This document shows, in pieces, positions 15,635-22,435 of a DNA stretch of 28,081 nt. A program made the translations under genes and the position numbers. The stretch is taken from contig JAUQYA010000038.1 in assembly GCA_030837785.1 (NCBI GenBank), positions 1-28,081 on the forward strand. The letters are read 5' to 3'. Under the pieces are notes generated by a model. That model saw only the letters and a program-made list of their open reading frames with translations, had not been told where the DNA came from and ran no database searches. Source of the DNA: Albidovulum sp. (GTDB lineage Bacteria > Pseudomonadota > Alphaproteobacteria > Rhodobacterales > Rhodobacteraceae). How positions within the stretch are numbered: the first letter of the stretch is position 1; every line of letters begins with the position of its first letter.

Positions 15635-16666
15635 TCAGTCGATGACGAAGGGGAACAGAACGCCGCCGGCATTCCAGAGCGCGGTCAGGTCGCGCGGCAT
15701 CTTGTAGGGCGAGTCCTGGCCGATGCTGCGTTCGAAGATTTCGGAATAGTTCCCGACATTCTTGATCACGTTGTAGGCCCAGTCGTCCGACAGGCCGAGG
15801 CCCTTGCCGACACCCGGCGTCGCGCCCAGGAACTTGCCGACTTCGGTCGACTTCGGGTTCGCTTTCATCTCGTCGACATTGGCCGAGGTGATGCCCTCCT
15901 GTTCGGCGAAAAGCAGCGCCGAAAGCGTCCAGTTGGCAATGTCGACCCAGTTGTCGTCGCCCTGCCGCACGATCATCACCTCGGGCTCCACCGCCAGAAC
16001 ATCGGGCAGGAGGACATGGCTGTCGGGCGCTTCGGACTGCGAGGCGGCGATGGCCAGCACCGGCCCCCATTGCGCGAAGGTGTCGCAGCGGCCGGAGAAA
16101 TAGGCGGCCTGAACCTCTTCATCCTTCTGGATCGGCACGATCTCCATCGTGATGCCGAGGCGTTGCAGATAGGACGAGACCTGCTGTTCGATGGAGGTTC
16201 CGGCCGGCAGGCAGACCGAGCCGCCGTCGGCATCCTTCAGCGAGGTCAGGCCCAGTTCCTTGTGCGCCATGATCTTGGTGGTGCCGAGGTAATAGCTGTT
16301 GGAGAACTGCAGCCCCAGTTCGGTGTCGCGCGACAGGGTGCCGCCGGAAGCCTTGATGACGATGTCGATGTCGCCGGACTGCACCGCCGGCCAGCGCTGC
16401 GCCCAGTCGATCGGGACGATGTTTGCCTTCGACGGATCGCCGAAGATCGCGGTGGCAATGGCGCGGCAAAGCTCGATGTCGAGGCCCTTCCAGTTGCCCT
16501 TGTCGTCCACCTCGGCGAAGCCCAGGTACGATCCGATGGCACCGGGGCAGTTCAGTGTCCCGCGCGCCTGCACTTCCTTCAGCGTGTTGCCCGACTCCGC
16601 ATGAGCCACACCCGCAGAGAGGGCAGCCGTCGCGGCGGCAAGTGTCAGTTTCATGATCTTGTTCAT
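15635..16666 (-). CDS. aapJ: Amino-acid ABC transporter periplasmic binding protein (AapJ/BztA type)
   Basis: A 343-residue secreted solute-binding protein. The signal peptide is MNKIMKLTLAAATAALSAGVAHA with probable cleavage after Ala23. The mature sequence has the family-3 binding protein blocks CPGAIGSYLGFAEVDDKGNWKGLDIELCRAIATAIFGD and GGTLSRDTELG. AapJ/BztA proteins bind glutamate, glutamine, aspartate or a wider set of L-amino acids. Here the genes follow catabolic enzymes, so the real ligand may be a modified amino acid. Start ATG 16666 has GGGAAG upstream. It is 105 bp downstream of an SDR gene; the gap has a 6-bp hairpin (16746-16760). Confidence 0.92.
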   Translation of the reverse strand: MNKIMKLTLAAATAALSAGVAHAESGNTLKEVQARGTLNCPGAIGSYLGFAEVDDKGNWKGLDIELCRAIATAIFGDPSKANIVPIDWAQRWPAVQSGDIDIVIKASGGTLSRDTELGLQFSNSYYLGTTKIMAHKELGLTSLKDADGGSVCLPAGTSIEQQVSSYLQRLGITMEIVPIQKDEEVQAAYFSGRCDTFAQWGPVLAIAASQSEAPDSHVLLPDVLAVEPEVMIVRQGDDNWVDIANWTLSALLFAEQEGITSANVDEMKANPKSTEVGKFLGATPGVGKGLGLSDDWAYNVIKNVGNYSEIFERSIGQDSPYKMPRDLTALWNAGGVLFPFVID

Positions 16667-16745
16667 CTTCACTTCCCATGTTGATGGTTGAAACAGGCGC
16701 TTGTTCCCGTGCACCGCATCCGCCTGCATGTCCGCCGGTGCCTTG

Positions 16746-16760
16746 CCCTGCGCGGCAGGG
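16746..16760 (-). terminator. Small hairpin between an SDR gene and aapJ
   Basis: CCCTGC and GCAGGG form a 6-bp stem with a 3-nt loop 12 bases past the SDR stop (16772-16774). No T-tract follows, so the transporter could be read through from upstream; I saw no clear promoter in 16667-16745. Confidence 0.3.
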
Positions 16761-16771
16761 AGAGATTCCGA

Positions 16772-17515
16772 TCAGGCGTAGATGTAACCGCCCGAAACAA
16801 TTATGTTTTCCCCGGTCATGTAGGTATTCTTCGGGCTGCCGGCCATCACCACCCATTCGGCGATCTCGCGCGGCAGCGCCCCGCGGCCAAGCGGGCTCGC
16901 CTTGGCCAGTTCGTCCAGGAACCCGGACTGGCGCGCCTTTTCGGTGGCCATGCCGGCAGGGGCGACCGAGTTCACCAGGATGCCATCGGGGGCAACATAA
17001 TCGGCAACCGATTTGGTCAGGCTGACCACCGCAGCCTTGGTCGCGGCATAGTGGATGTTCTTCGGATGGGCCTTGAACGCATCGACCGAGGTGATGTTGA
17101 CGATCCTGCCGCGCACATGGGCCACGGGCTCCTGCGCCTTCATGTGGTCGATCGCGGCCACCATCATGTGATAGGTGCCCTTGATGTTGATGGCGTTCGA
17201 CAGGTCCCATTCCTCATCCGTCACGCCCAGGGTGGGCTTGCGGGGGTAGATCGCTGCGCAGTTGACCAGGGTATCGACGCGACCCAGCACGGCGGCAACC
17301 TGATCGAAGGCCGCCCGGCAGGCTGCTGCGGTGCGGATGTCGGCCTTGGCCGAGGCCACTTTCACGCCTTTGGCGGCCAGCGGCGCCAGAACCGCGTCGG
17401 CATCGGCCAGGTCGATGATGCCGATTCCCTTGGCACCGGCCTCGACCGCCATTTCGGCGATCAGCGCGCCAAAGCCCATGGCGCCACCAACGATCACGAC
17501 ATTGAGGTCTTTCAT
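16772..17515 (-). CDS. Short-chain dehydrogenase/reductase (SDR-1)
   Basis: A 247-residue classical SDR. It has the nucleotide-binding glycine motif GGAMGFG (10-16; more usual is TGxxxGIG), an acidic Asp35 at the end of strand 2 that favours NAD over NADP, and catalytic Ser143, Tyr156 and Lys160 (YAATK). The NNAG motif is changed to NCAA. The C-terminal TGENIIVSGGYIYA is typical. The substrate is unknown, most likely a secondary alcohol/ketone in the local pathway. The ATG at 17515 is 8 bases past the SDR-2 stop; a GTG at 17527 overlapping that stop in GTGA is an equally possible start. Confidence 0.85.
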   Translation of the reverse strand: MKDLNVVIVGGAMGFGALIAEMAVEAGAKGIGIIDLADADAVLAPLAAKGVKVASAKADIRTAAACRAAFDQVAAVLGRVDTLVNCAAIYPRKPTLGVTDEEWDLSNAINIKGTYHMMVAAIDHMKAQEPVAHVRGRIVNITSVDAFKAHPKNIHYAATKAAVVSLTKSVADYVAPDGILVNSVAPAGMATEKARQSGFLDELAKASPLGRGALPREIAEWVVMAGSPKNTYMTGENIIVSGGYIYA

Positions 17516-17523
17516 CTCGGGTC

Positions 17524-18237
17524 TCACTTCAGTTGAATAGCGGGAACGGGGCGCGTGGGCATGATGTCCAGGCGCGTGATGTCGGCGCGGGGCGGCAGGC
17601 GCAGCACGGCCAGCACCGCCTCGGCCACGTCTTCGGGTTGCAGCGAGGCGCCATTTTCATACATGGCCTGCCGCTGCCCGGCACTCAGGATGCCGGTGTA
17701 AAGCCCGGTCTCCACCCGGCCCGGTACCAGTTCGGTCACGCGGATGCCATCGGCGGAAACCTCGGCGCGAAGGCTGGTCGCGAAGGCCGCGACGGCGGCC
17801 TTGGTGGCGGCGTAGACCGCGAAATTCGCGCCGGGCGCGTGGGCCGCGGACGAGCCGGTGAAGATCAGGTGCCCGGCCCCGGCAGCGCGCATCTGCGGCA
17901 GCACAAGCCGCGTCAGGAACAGGACCGCTCGCAGATTGACCTCGACCGTCTGGTCGATCGCCTCGACATCCATGCTGTCGAAGCTGCCGGGTTTCGGCAT
18001 GACCCCGGCGTTGTTGACCAGAATGTCCACCCGGCGACCGGCCAGCGCCCCGGCCACTGCCGTGCGGTCGGAAAGGTCAAGGCACAGCGTTTCGATCCCG
18101 GGGACCTCGGCGGCCAAGGCGGCCAGCGCCGCCTGATTGCGGCCGGTCGCCGCGACGGCGAAGCCAGCCTTCCGCAGGGTGACGGCGATCGCCCGGCCGA
18201 TGCCGCTCGTTGCGCCAGTGACGAGGACCTGTTGCAT
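17524..18237 (-). CDS. Short-chain dehydrogenase/reductase (SDR-2)
   Basis: A 237-residue SDR with TGATSGIG (7-14), NNAG (75-78), catalytic Ser129/130, Tyr142 and Lys146 (YAATK). Arg33 after strand 2 (ATGRN) suggests NADP use, unlike SDR-1. Related to the YdfG/serine-3-dehydrogenase-like group of 3-hydroxy-acid oxidoreductases by the overall pattern NNAGVMPKPGSF and VEVNLRAVLFLTR; that assignment is tentative. ATG 18237 has GGAG six bases upstream, so it is well chosen. It follows the GntR gene after a 180-bp gap and is nearly contiguous with SDR-1. Confidence 0.85.
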   Translation of the reverse strand: MQQVLVTGATSGIGRAIAVTLRKAGFAVAATGRNQAALAALAAEVPGIETLCLDLSDRTAVAGALAGRRVDILVNNAGVMPKPGSFDSMDVEAIDQTVEVNLRAVLFLTRLVLPQMRAAGAGHLIFTGSSAAHAPGANFAVYAATKAAVAAFATSLRAEVSADGIRVTELVPGRVETGLYTGILSAGQRQAMYENGASLQPEDVAEAVLAVLRLPPRADITRLDIMPTRPVPAIQLK

Positions 18238-18362
18238 GAAAGCTCCAACTTCTATCGGGTCAAGATGTCGTCGGGACGGCCGCGAAAAAAGGAAGAAAAC
18301 CCGCAAAAAGAAAAGCTGTTCTTTGCATTTGATCAGCAACCACCGCGCCGGAACAGGGCACG

Positions 18363-18383
18363 GGCGGCCGGGAAAAGGCCGCC
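18363..18383 (-). terminator. Hairpin downstream of the GntR gene
   Basis: GGCGGCC (18383-18377) and GGCCGCC (18369-18363) form a perfect 7-bp stem around a 7-nt loop, about 35 bases after the regulator stop. No T-run follows at once; a T-rich stretch comes about 60 bases later. Confidence 0.4.
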
Positions 18384-18417
18384 GTGGAGAGTGCTGTTCG
18401 TCGTGCTTTCCTTCGGG

Positions 18418-19149
18418 TCAGGCCCGGGTTGTCTTCTGCTTCATGCCGGTCGCACCGGCCAGGGCACGCAGCCGCTCCAGGCTGTTCGACAGGTGGCTGC
18501 GCATGGCGTCCCGGGCCTGGCTGGCATCCCGGCGCTCGATCGCTTCGACGATGGACAGATGTTCCCCGTGGATACGATCGAAATATTCGTCCTTGAGTGA
18601 CGGCAACAGGATGTAACCCAATCGCAGTCTGGGGCCGATCTGCTGGCCGAGATAGCCAAGAAAATCGAGGATCTGCGCATTGTGGGAGCCCCGCGCGATC
18701 AAAAGATGGAAGTCATGATCATAGTGGACCCTTGTCGAATCCGGGTCGGGATGCCCGGCATCGACACGTTCCATTTCCGCCCTGATCGCCCGCGCCTCGG
18801 CTTCGGTGCAGCGTGTGGCACAAAGCCCCGCCGACTCGACCTCGACACCCAACCGCAGCTCCAGAAGGGCGAGCGTCTGCGGCAGGGCATCAAGATCCTG
18901 ATCGGGAATGGAGAAGCTGCCAAGCGGCGCCTCACTGACAAATACACCTTTGCCTTGGCGCGGGACGACCAGACCTTCGGAACGCAGCCGGGCGATCGCT
19001 TCGCGAACCACGGTCCGGCTGACTTCGAAGCTGTCGCAAAGCTCCGCCTCGGTCGGAAGCTGCGCGCCAGGGCCGAGCTTGCCGGACCGGATCTGGTCCA
19101 GCAGGCCCTCGAACACAACTGTCGAAAGAGACTTGCGTTTCATCGGCAT
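18418..19149 (-). CDS. GntR-family transcriptional regulator, FadR/FCD type
   Basis: The 243-residue protein has an N-terminal winged helix-turn-helix (about residues 8-75: PTEAELCDSFEVSRTVVREAI followed by the wing GKGVFV). A C-terminal all-helical FCD ligand domain follows, with the metal/ligand positions in YDHDFH and in HGEHLSIVEAI...MRSHL. Such regulators bind small carboxylates and usually repress the adjacent catabolic operon. It is embedded in that operon, 27 bp after the RidA gene, so it is probably autoregulated. The start is unclear: ATGs at 19164, 19149 and 19143 are in frame, and GGAGG abuts the first and lies 15 bases from the second. Confidence 0.9.
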   Translation of the reverse strand: MPMKRKSLSTVVFEGLLDQIRSGKLGPGAQLPTEAELCDSFEVSRTVVREAIARLRSEGLVVPRQGKGVFVSEAPLGSFSIPDQDLDALPQTLALLELRLGVEVESAGLCATRCTEAEARAIRAEMERVDAGHPDPDSTRVHYDHDFHLLIARGSHNAQILDFLGYLGQQIGPRLRLGYILLPSLKDEYFDRIHGEHLSIVEAIERRDASQARDAMRSHLSNSLERLRALAGATGMKQKTTRA

Positions 19150-19176
19150 CCCGTGGGCTTGCATCCTCCAGCCCTA

Positions 19177-19524
19177 TCAGAGGGCGGCCGTCACGATCAA
19201 CTCCACCAGCATCCCCGGCTTGGCCATCCGTCCCTCGCCGCTGGAGCGGGCCGGCGCGTGCTCGGGCGCGATCCAGGCGTCCCAGACCCGGTTCACCGCA
19301 TCGAAATCGCGGATATCGTCCAGCCACATCTGGACATGCAGGATGTTGTTCCGGCTGGTCCCGGCCTTTGCCAGCAGCCGGTCGATCTTGTCCAGAACCT
19401 CCTGCATCTGGGCCCCGGCACTTGTCCCGGGCGTGCCGACCTGCCCGGTCAGGTAGAGGGTGCCGTTGTGGGCGACGCCGTGGTGGATGCGGGTGTCGAA
19501 GTCGAACCTTTGAATGTTCGGCAT
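19177..19524 (-). CDS. RidA (YjgF/YER057c/UK114) family protein
   Basis: RidA proteins hydrolyse reactive enamine/imine intermediates released by amine-forming or amine-oxidising enzymes. The 115-residue protein has the family strand TLYLTGQVG and the signature PARSSG with Arg93, equivalent by eye to the catalytic Arg105 of enteric RidA. The Cys107 equivalent is Ser, and the Glu120 equivalent seems to be replaced, so it may belong to another Rid subgroup with different specificity. It begins 3 bases after SDR-3 with AGGGG as ribosome site. Two FAD amine-oxidase-like genes nearby would be natural sources of imines. Confidence 0.88.
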   Translation of the reverse strand: MPNIQRFDFDTRIHHGVAHNGTLYLTGQVGTPGTSAGAQMQEVLDKIDRLLAKAGTSRNNILHVQMWLDDIRDFDAVNRVWDAWIAPEHAPARSSGEGRMAKPGMLVELIVTAAL

Positions 19525-19527
19525 GGA

Positions 19528-20319
19528 TCAGCCCCTGATCGGATTGCCGCGCTGGTATTGCGCGTAGGACGCCTGCACCAGCCAGCCGGCATCGACGGGC
19601 AAGGTGACGCCGGTGATGCTGGCGGCACGGTCCGAACACAGGAACATCGCCGCTTCGGCGATATCTTCGGGCGCGACGAACTTCTTCATCGCGGTGCTTT
19701 CCAGAATGGCCTCGGGATTGCGCTCGCCGGCCGCGATCTTGGCTTTCAGCCCGTCCGACAGCGTATAGCCGGGGGCGACCGCATTGACGCGCACGCCCTT
19801 CGGACCCAACTCGCAGGCCAGTATCTCGGTCAGGGCCTTCACCGCCTGTTTTCCGGGCGTATAGGCGGGCAGCGACAACGGCGCGAAGGAGGCGAGCGAG
19901 CCCACGTTCAGGATGGCCCCGCGTCCGGCTTCGGCCATCATCCGGCCGAAGATCTGGCACCCCACCAGCGTGCCGCGATAGTTGATGCGCCAGAGCCGCT
20001 CATCCTCGTCGAGCGGCTGGTCCAGCACGCGCTTGCCGCTTTGCAGGATGCCGGCGCAGTTCACCAGGATGTCGGGCGCTCCGAACCGGTCAAGCACGGT
20101 TGCCCCAAGCGCCTCGACCGAGGCCGGATCGCCCACATCCACCGAAAGGAAGGCCGCCGCGACGGCGCCGGCGGCCGTGCAGTCCCGCGCCACCGCATCG
20201 CCGCGGACCTGGTCGCGCCCGGCGACCAACACCCGGTGCCCCTCGGCGGCAAGGCGGAGCGCGATGGCGCGGCCGATGCCGGAGGTGCCTCCGATCACAA
20301 GCGAAAGCGGGTCAGGCAT
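19528..20319 (-). CDS. Short-chain dehydrogenase/reductase (SDR-3)
   Basis: A 263-residue SDR with GGTSGIG (10-16), NCAG in place of NNAG, catalytic Ser141, Tyr153 and Lys157 (YTPGK), and the C-terminal SDRAASITGVTLPVDAGW common in glucose/gluconate-type SDRs. Arg35 after strand 2 (VAGRD) suggests NADP. The start ATG 20319 overlaps the AroE-like stop by 8 bp and has GGAGG seven bases upstream. Probably acts next to the AroE-like enzyme in the same pathway; substrate unknown. Confidence 0.87.
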   Translation of the reverse strand: MPDPLSLVIGGTSGIGRAIALRLAAEGHRVLVAGRDQVRGDAVARDCTAAGAVAAAFLSVDVGDPASVEALGATVLDRFGAPDILVNCAGILQSGKRVLDQPLDEDERLWRINYRGTLVGCQIFGRMMAEAGRGAILNVGSLASFAPLSLPAYTPGKQAVKALTEILACELGPKGVRVNAVAPGYTLSDGLKAKIAAGERNPEAILESTAMKKFVAPEDIAEAAMFLCSDRAASITGVTLPVDAGWLVQASYAQYQRGNPIRG

Positions 20320-21121
20320 CGCGGTGCCTCCTGTCCACATCAAAGAAATCGACCCAGGCCTGCATCTGGCAGTCCATCATCGGCCGTCCCGCCTGCGCAT
20401 GGCAGCCGCGTGCGCGCGCCTCGCGCAGAAGGCGCGTCTCGCTCGGCTCCATGATGATGTCGAAGATCACCATGCCGGGGCGGAACCCCTCGACCGGCAT
20501 CGGCAGCGGATCATCCGGCTTCATGCCGACCGGGGTCGCGTTCACCGCGATGTCCATTCCCGCCGGATCGGCCGCACCGGCCCGCACCTTGCAGGAGGGG
20601 AAATTTGCCCCGACGGCCTCTGCCAGGGCAGCGGCGCGCGCCGGGTCCACGTCGGCGATGGTCAGTTCGGCCACGCCCTCCTCTGCCAGACAATGGGCGA
20701 TCGACGATCCGCCGCCGCCCGCGCCAACCAGCAGGGCGCGTTTGCCGACCATCGGGTGGCCGGCGTTCTTCATCGCCATGACAAATCCGTAGCCGTCGAA
20801 ATTGTCGGCCTCCCACCCGCCCGAGGGCAGGCGCCTGAGCACATTCACCGCCCCGACACGCGACGCGCGTGGATGCGCCTTGACGGCCTTCTCCAGCAGC
20901 CTGCCCTTGTAGGGGATCGAGACGATCACCCCGCGCAGGTTCGACATCGCATCAAGACCGGCCCAGAGATCGTCCAGCCGGTCGGGCGTGCAGGTGACGG
21001 GAACCATCAGGCTGTCGAGCCCGCGCGCTTCGAAAAGCTCGTTGAAGGCACCCGGGCTTTTCGCGTGGCCGACCGGATGCGCCAGCATCGCGAACACATC
21101 GGCCTTTCCAGTTCCTCGCAT
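20312..21121 (-). CDS. Shikimate dehydrogenase-like (AroE family) oxidoreductase with altered substrate site
   Basis: The 269-residue protein has the AroE two-domain layout: N-terminal substrate domain with HPVGHAKSP, VSIPYK (Lys72, catalytic), GAVNVL and NFDGYGF (Asp109, catalytic), then a nucleotide-binding GAGGGGSS (134-140) and a C-terminal Gln252. Aligned by eye to E. coli AroE, Lys65, Asn86, Asp102 and Gln244 are kept. Ser14, which holds the shikimate carboxylate, is Ala20; Thr61 is Ser68; Thr101 is Phe108. The enzyme therefore probably oxidises or reduces a different cyclic hydroxy compound. The start ATG 21121 has AAGGA seven bases upstream. First gene of the minus-strand unit, divergent from a FAD oxidoreductase. 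Confidence 0.85.
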   Translation of the reverse strand: MRGTGKADVFAMLAHPVGHAKSPGAFNELFEARGLDSLMVPVTCTPDRLDDLWAGLDAMSNLRGVIVSIPYKGRLLEKAVKAHPRASRVGAVNVLRRLPSGGWEADNFDGYGFVMAMKNAGHPMVGKRALLVGAGGGGSSIAHCLAEEGVAELTIADVDPARAAALAEAVGANFPSCKVRAGAADPAGMDIAVNATPVGMKPDDPLPMPVEGFRPGMVIFDIIMEPSETRLLREARARGCHAQAGRPMMDCQMQAWVDFFDVDRRHRDA

Positions 21122-21158
21122 GGGGTTTCCTTTTCGTGGATTCGGGCTTGTCTTTGTG

Positions 21159-21186
21159 ATGTTATCAGTCATCATACAAATGACAA
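21159..21186 (-). promoter_or_regulatory. Candidate promoter of the AroE-like operon
   Basis: Minus strand -35 TTGTCA (21186-21181), 16-bp spacer, -10 TAACAT (21164-21159), about 40 bases before the AroE-like ATG. The divergent plus-strand promoter for the oxidoreductase at 21205 must overlap it; TACAAA (21175-21180) is the best -10 candidate there. Confidence 0.45.
21168..21184. promoter_or_regulatory. Possible GntR operator in the divergent promoter
   Basis: A 17-bp inverted repeat GTCAT-n7-ATGAC lies within the 83-bp divergent region and between the promoter boxes. Other partial dyads overlap it (TGATG-n8-CATCA at 21157-21174, and TTGT/ACAA half-sites of the FadR style). This is where the local GntR protein would be expected to bind; the exact site is a guess. 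Confidence 0.3.
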
Positions 21187-21204
21187 CTGAAAACGAGAGA
21201 GACG

Positions 21205-22422
21205 ATGCCGATTCCCTCCTATGCTCCGCCAAGGAAAAGCAGCTACGACGTGGTGGTGGTCGGTGGGGCCGCGGTCGGTTCGTCCGTTGCCTACTGGCTG
21301 GGCGAGGAAACGCGCGGAAAGCTGTCGGTGCTGGTCGTGGAACGCGACTCGAGCTACGAGTTCTCGTCCACGGCGCTGTCCACCTCGGCGATCCGCCAGC
21401 AGTATTCGAACCCGATCAACGTCAGGATCAGCCAGTTCGGGGTCGAGGTGATCCGCAGCTTTCAGGATCGCATGGCACCCTACTTTCCCGATGAGCCCGC
21501 CCCCAACCTGGGCTTCAAGGAATACGGCTATCTCTACTGCTGCTCGCCGGAAGGGGTGGATGCCGCAAGGGCGCGGGTCGAGATGCAGCGCGGTCTTGGG
21601 GCGCACACCGTCTTTCTCGACCAAGGCGGGCTGAAGGCGCAGTTCCCCTGGCTGAACGTCGACGACCTGGGCGGAGGGTCATGGGGCACAAGGGCCGAGG
21701 GCTGGTTCGACTCGATGGGCCTTCTGATGGGGTTCCGGCGCGCGGCGCGGGCGCTGGGGGCGGAATACATCGACAATGCCGTGACCGGGCTGGGCCTGGA
21801 CGGGGGCCGGGTGACCTCGGTTCGCCTGTCCACGGGGGAAACCGTTTCCTGTGGCGTTCTGGTGAACGCGGCAGGCCCGAGGGCGCAGCAGGTTGCGGCG
21901 ATGGCCGGCCTGTCGATCCCGGTCGCCCCCTTCAAGCGCTACAGCTTCGTCTTCGCCAGCGCGACGCCGATCCCGGGGCGAATGCCGAATGTCATCGACC
22001 TCAGTGGCACCTTCGTCCGCCCCGAAGGCCCGCTGTTCCTGACCGGCAATACACCGGGTGACGATGGCCCGGCAGATTACGATGACTTCGGCCCGCGCCA
22101 TCAGGAATTCGACGACGCGATCTGGCCGGCGCTTTACAACCGCATTCCCGGCTTCGATGCGTTGAAGGTGCAACAGGCCTGGACCGGGCACTACGAGATG
22201 AACATGCTGGATCACAACGGCATCGTCGGGTTCCACCCCGACGTGACCAATTTCATGTTCGCCAACGGCTTTTCCGGCCACGGGTTGCAACAGTCGCCCG
22301 CGACCGGCCGCGCGGTGATGGAGCTGATCGTGCATGGCGGCTTCCGCACGCTCGACCTGTCGCCCTTCGCCTATGAACGCATTCCCGCCAACCGGCCCTT
22401 CATGGAGGAGGCGGTGATCTGA
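21205..22422 (+). CDS. FOXRED1-like FAD-dependent oxidoreductase (DAO family), paralogue 1
   Basis: A 405-residue protein with an N-terminal FAD-binding Rossmann motif VVVGGAAVGSSVAYW (17-31) and the acidic end of strand 2 in VLVVERD (Glu46). The C-terminal block FSGHGLQQSPATGRAVMELI then LDLSPF closely matches human FOXRED1 as I recall it, as do QQYSNPINVRISQF and AEGWFD. DAO-family members oxidise C-N bonds of amino acids or secondary amines. It is the only plus-strand gene in the right half; GAGAGAGACG precedes the ATG. It diverges from the AroE-like gene and converges with its own paralogue, with 4 bp between the stops. Confidence 0.88.
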   Translation: MPIPSYAPPRKSSYDVVVVGGAAVGSSVAYWLGEETRGKLSVLVVERDSSYEFSSTALSTSAIRQQYSNPINVRISQFGVEVIRSFQDRMAPYFPDEPAPNLGFKEYGYLYCCSPEGVDAARARVEMQRGLGAHTVFLDQGGLKAQFPWLNVDDLGGGSWGTRAEGWFDSMGLLMGFRRAARALGAEYIDNAVTGLGLDGGRVTSVRLSTGETVSCGVLVNAAGPRAQQVAAMAGLSIPVAPFKRYSFVFASATPIPGRMPNVIDLSGTFVRPEGPLFLTGNTPGDDGPADYDDFGPRHQEFDDAIWPALYNRIPGFDALKVQQAWTGHYEMNMLDHNGIVGFHPDVTNFMFANGFSGHGLQQSPATGRAVMELIVHGGFRTLDLSPFAYERIPANRPFMEEAVI

Positions 22423-22435
22423 AGCCTCAGATCAC
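22414..22435. terminator. Perfect hairpin formed by two convergent stop codons
   Basis: GTGATCTGA (22414-22422), spacer AGCC, TCAGATCAC (22427-22435). Each arm is the last three codons (Val-Ile-stop) of one FOXRED1-like paralogue. It can fold in both transcripts and may act as a bidirectional terminator, although neither side has a long T-tract. Confidence 0.5.

Noticed and set aside
12562..16666. Calling the transporter a standard glutamate/glutamine system
   Set aside because: The family permits it, but the genomic context with catabolic enzymes leaves the ligand open, so only the family-level name is used.
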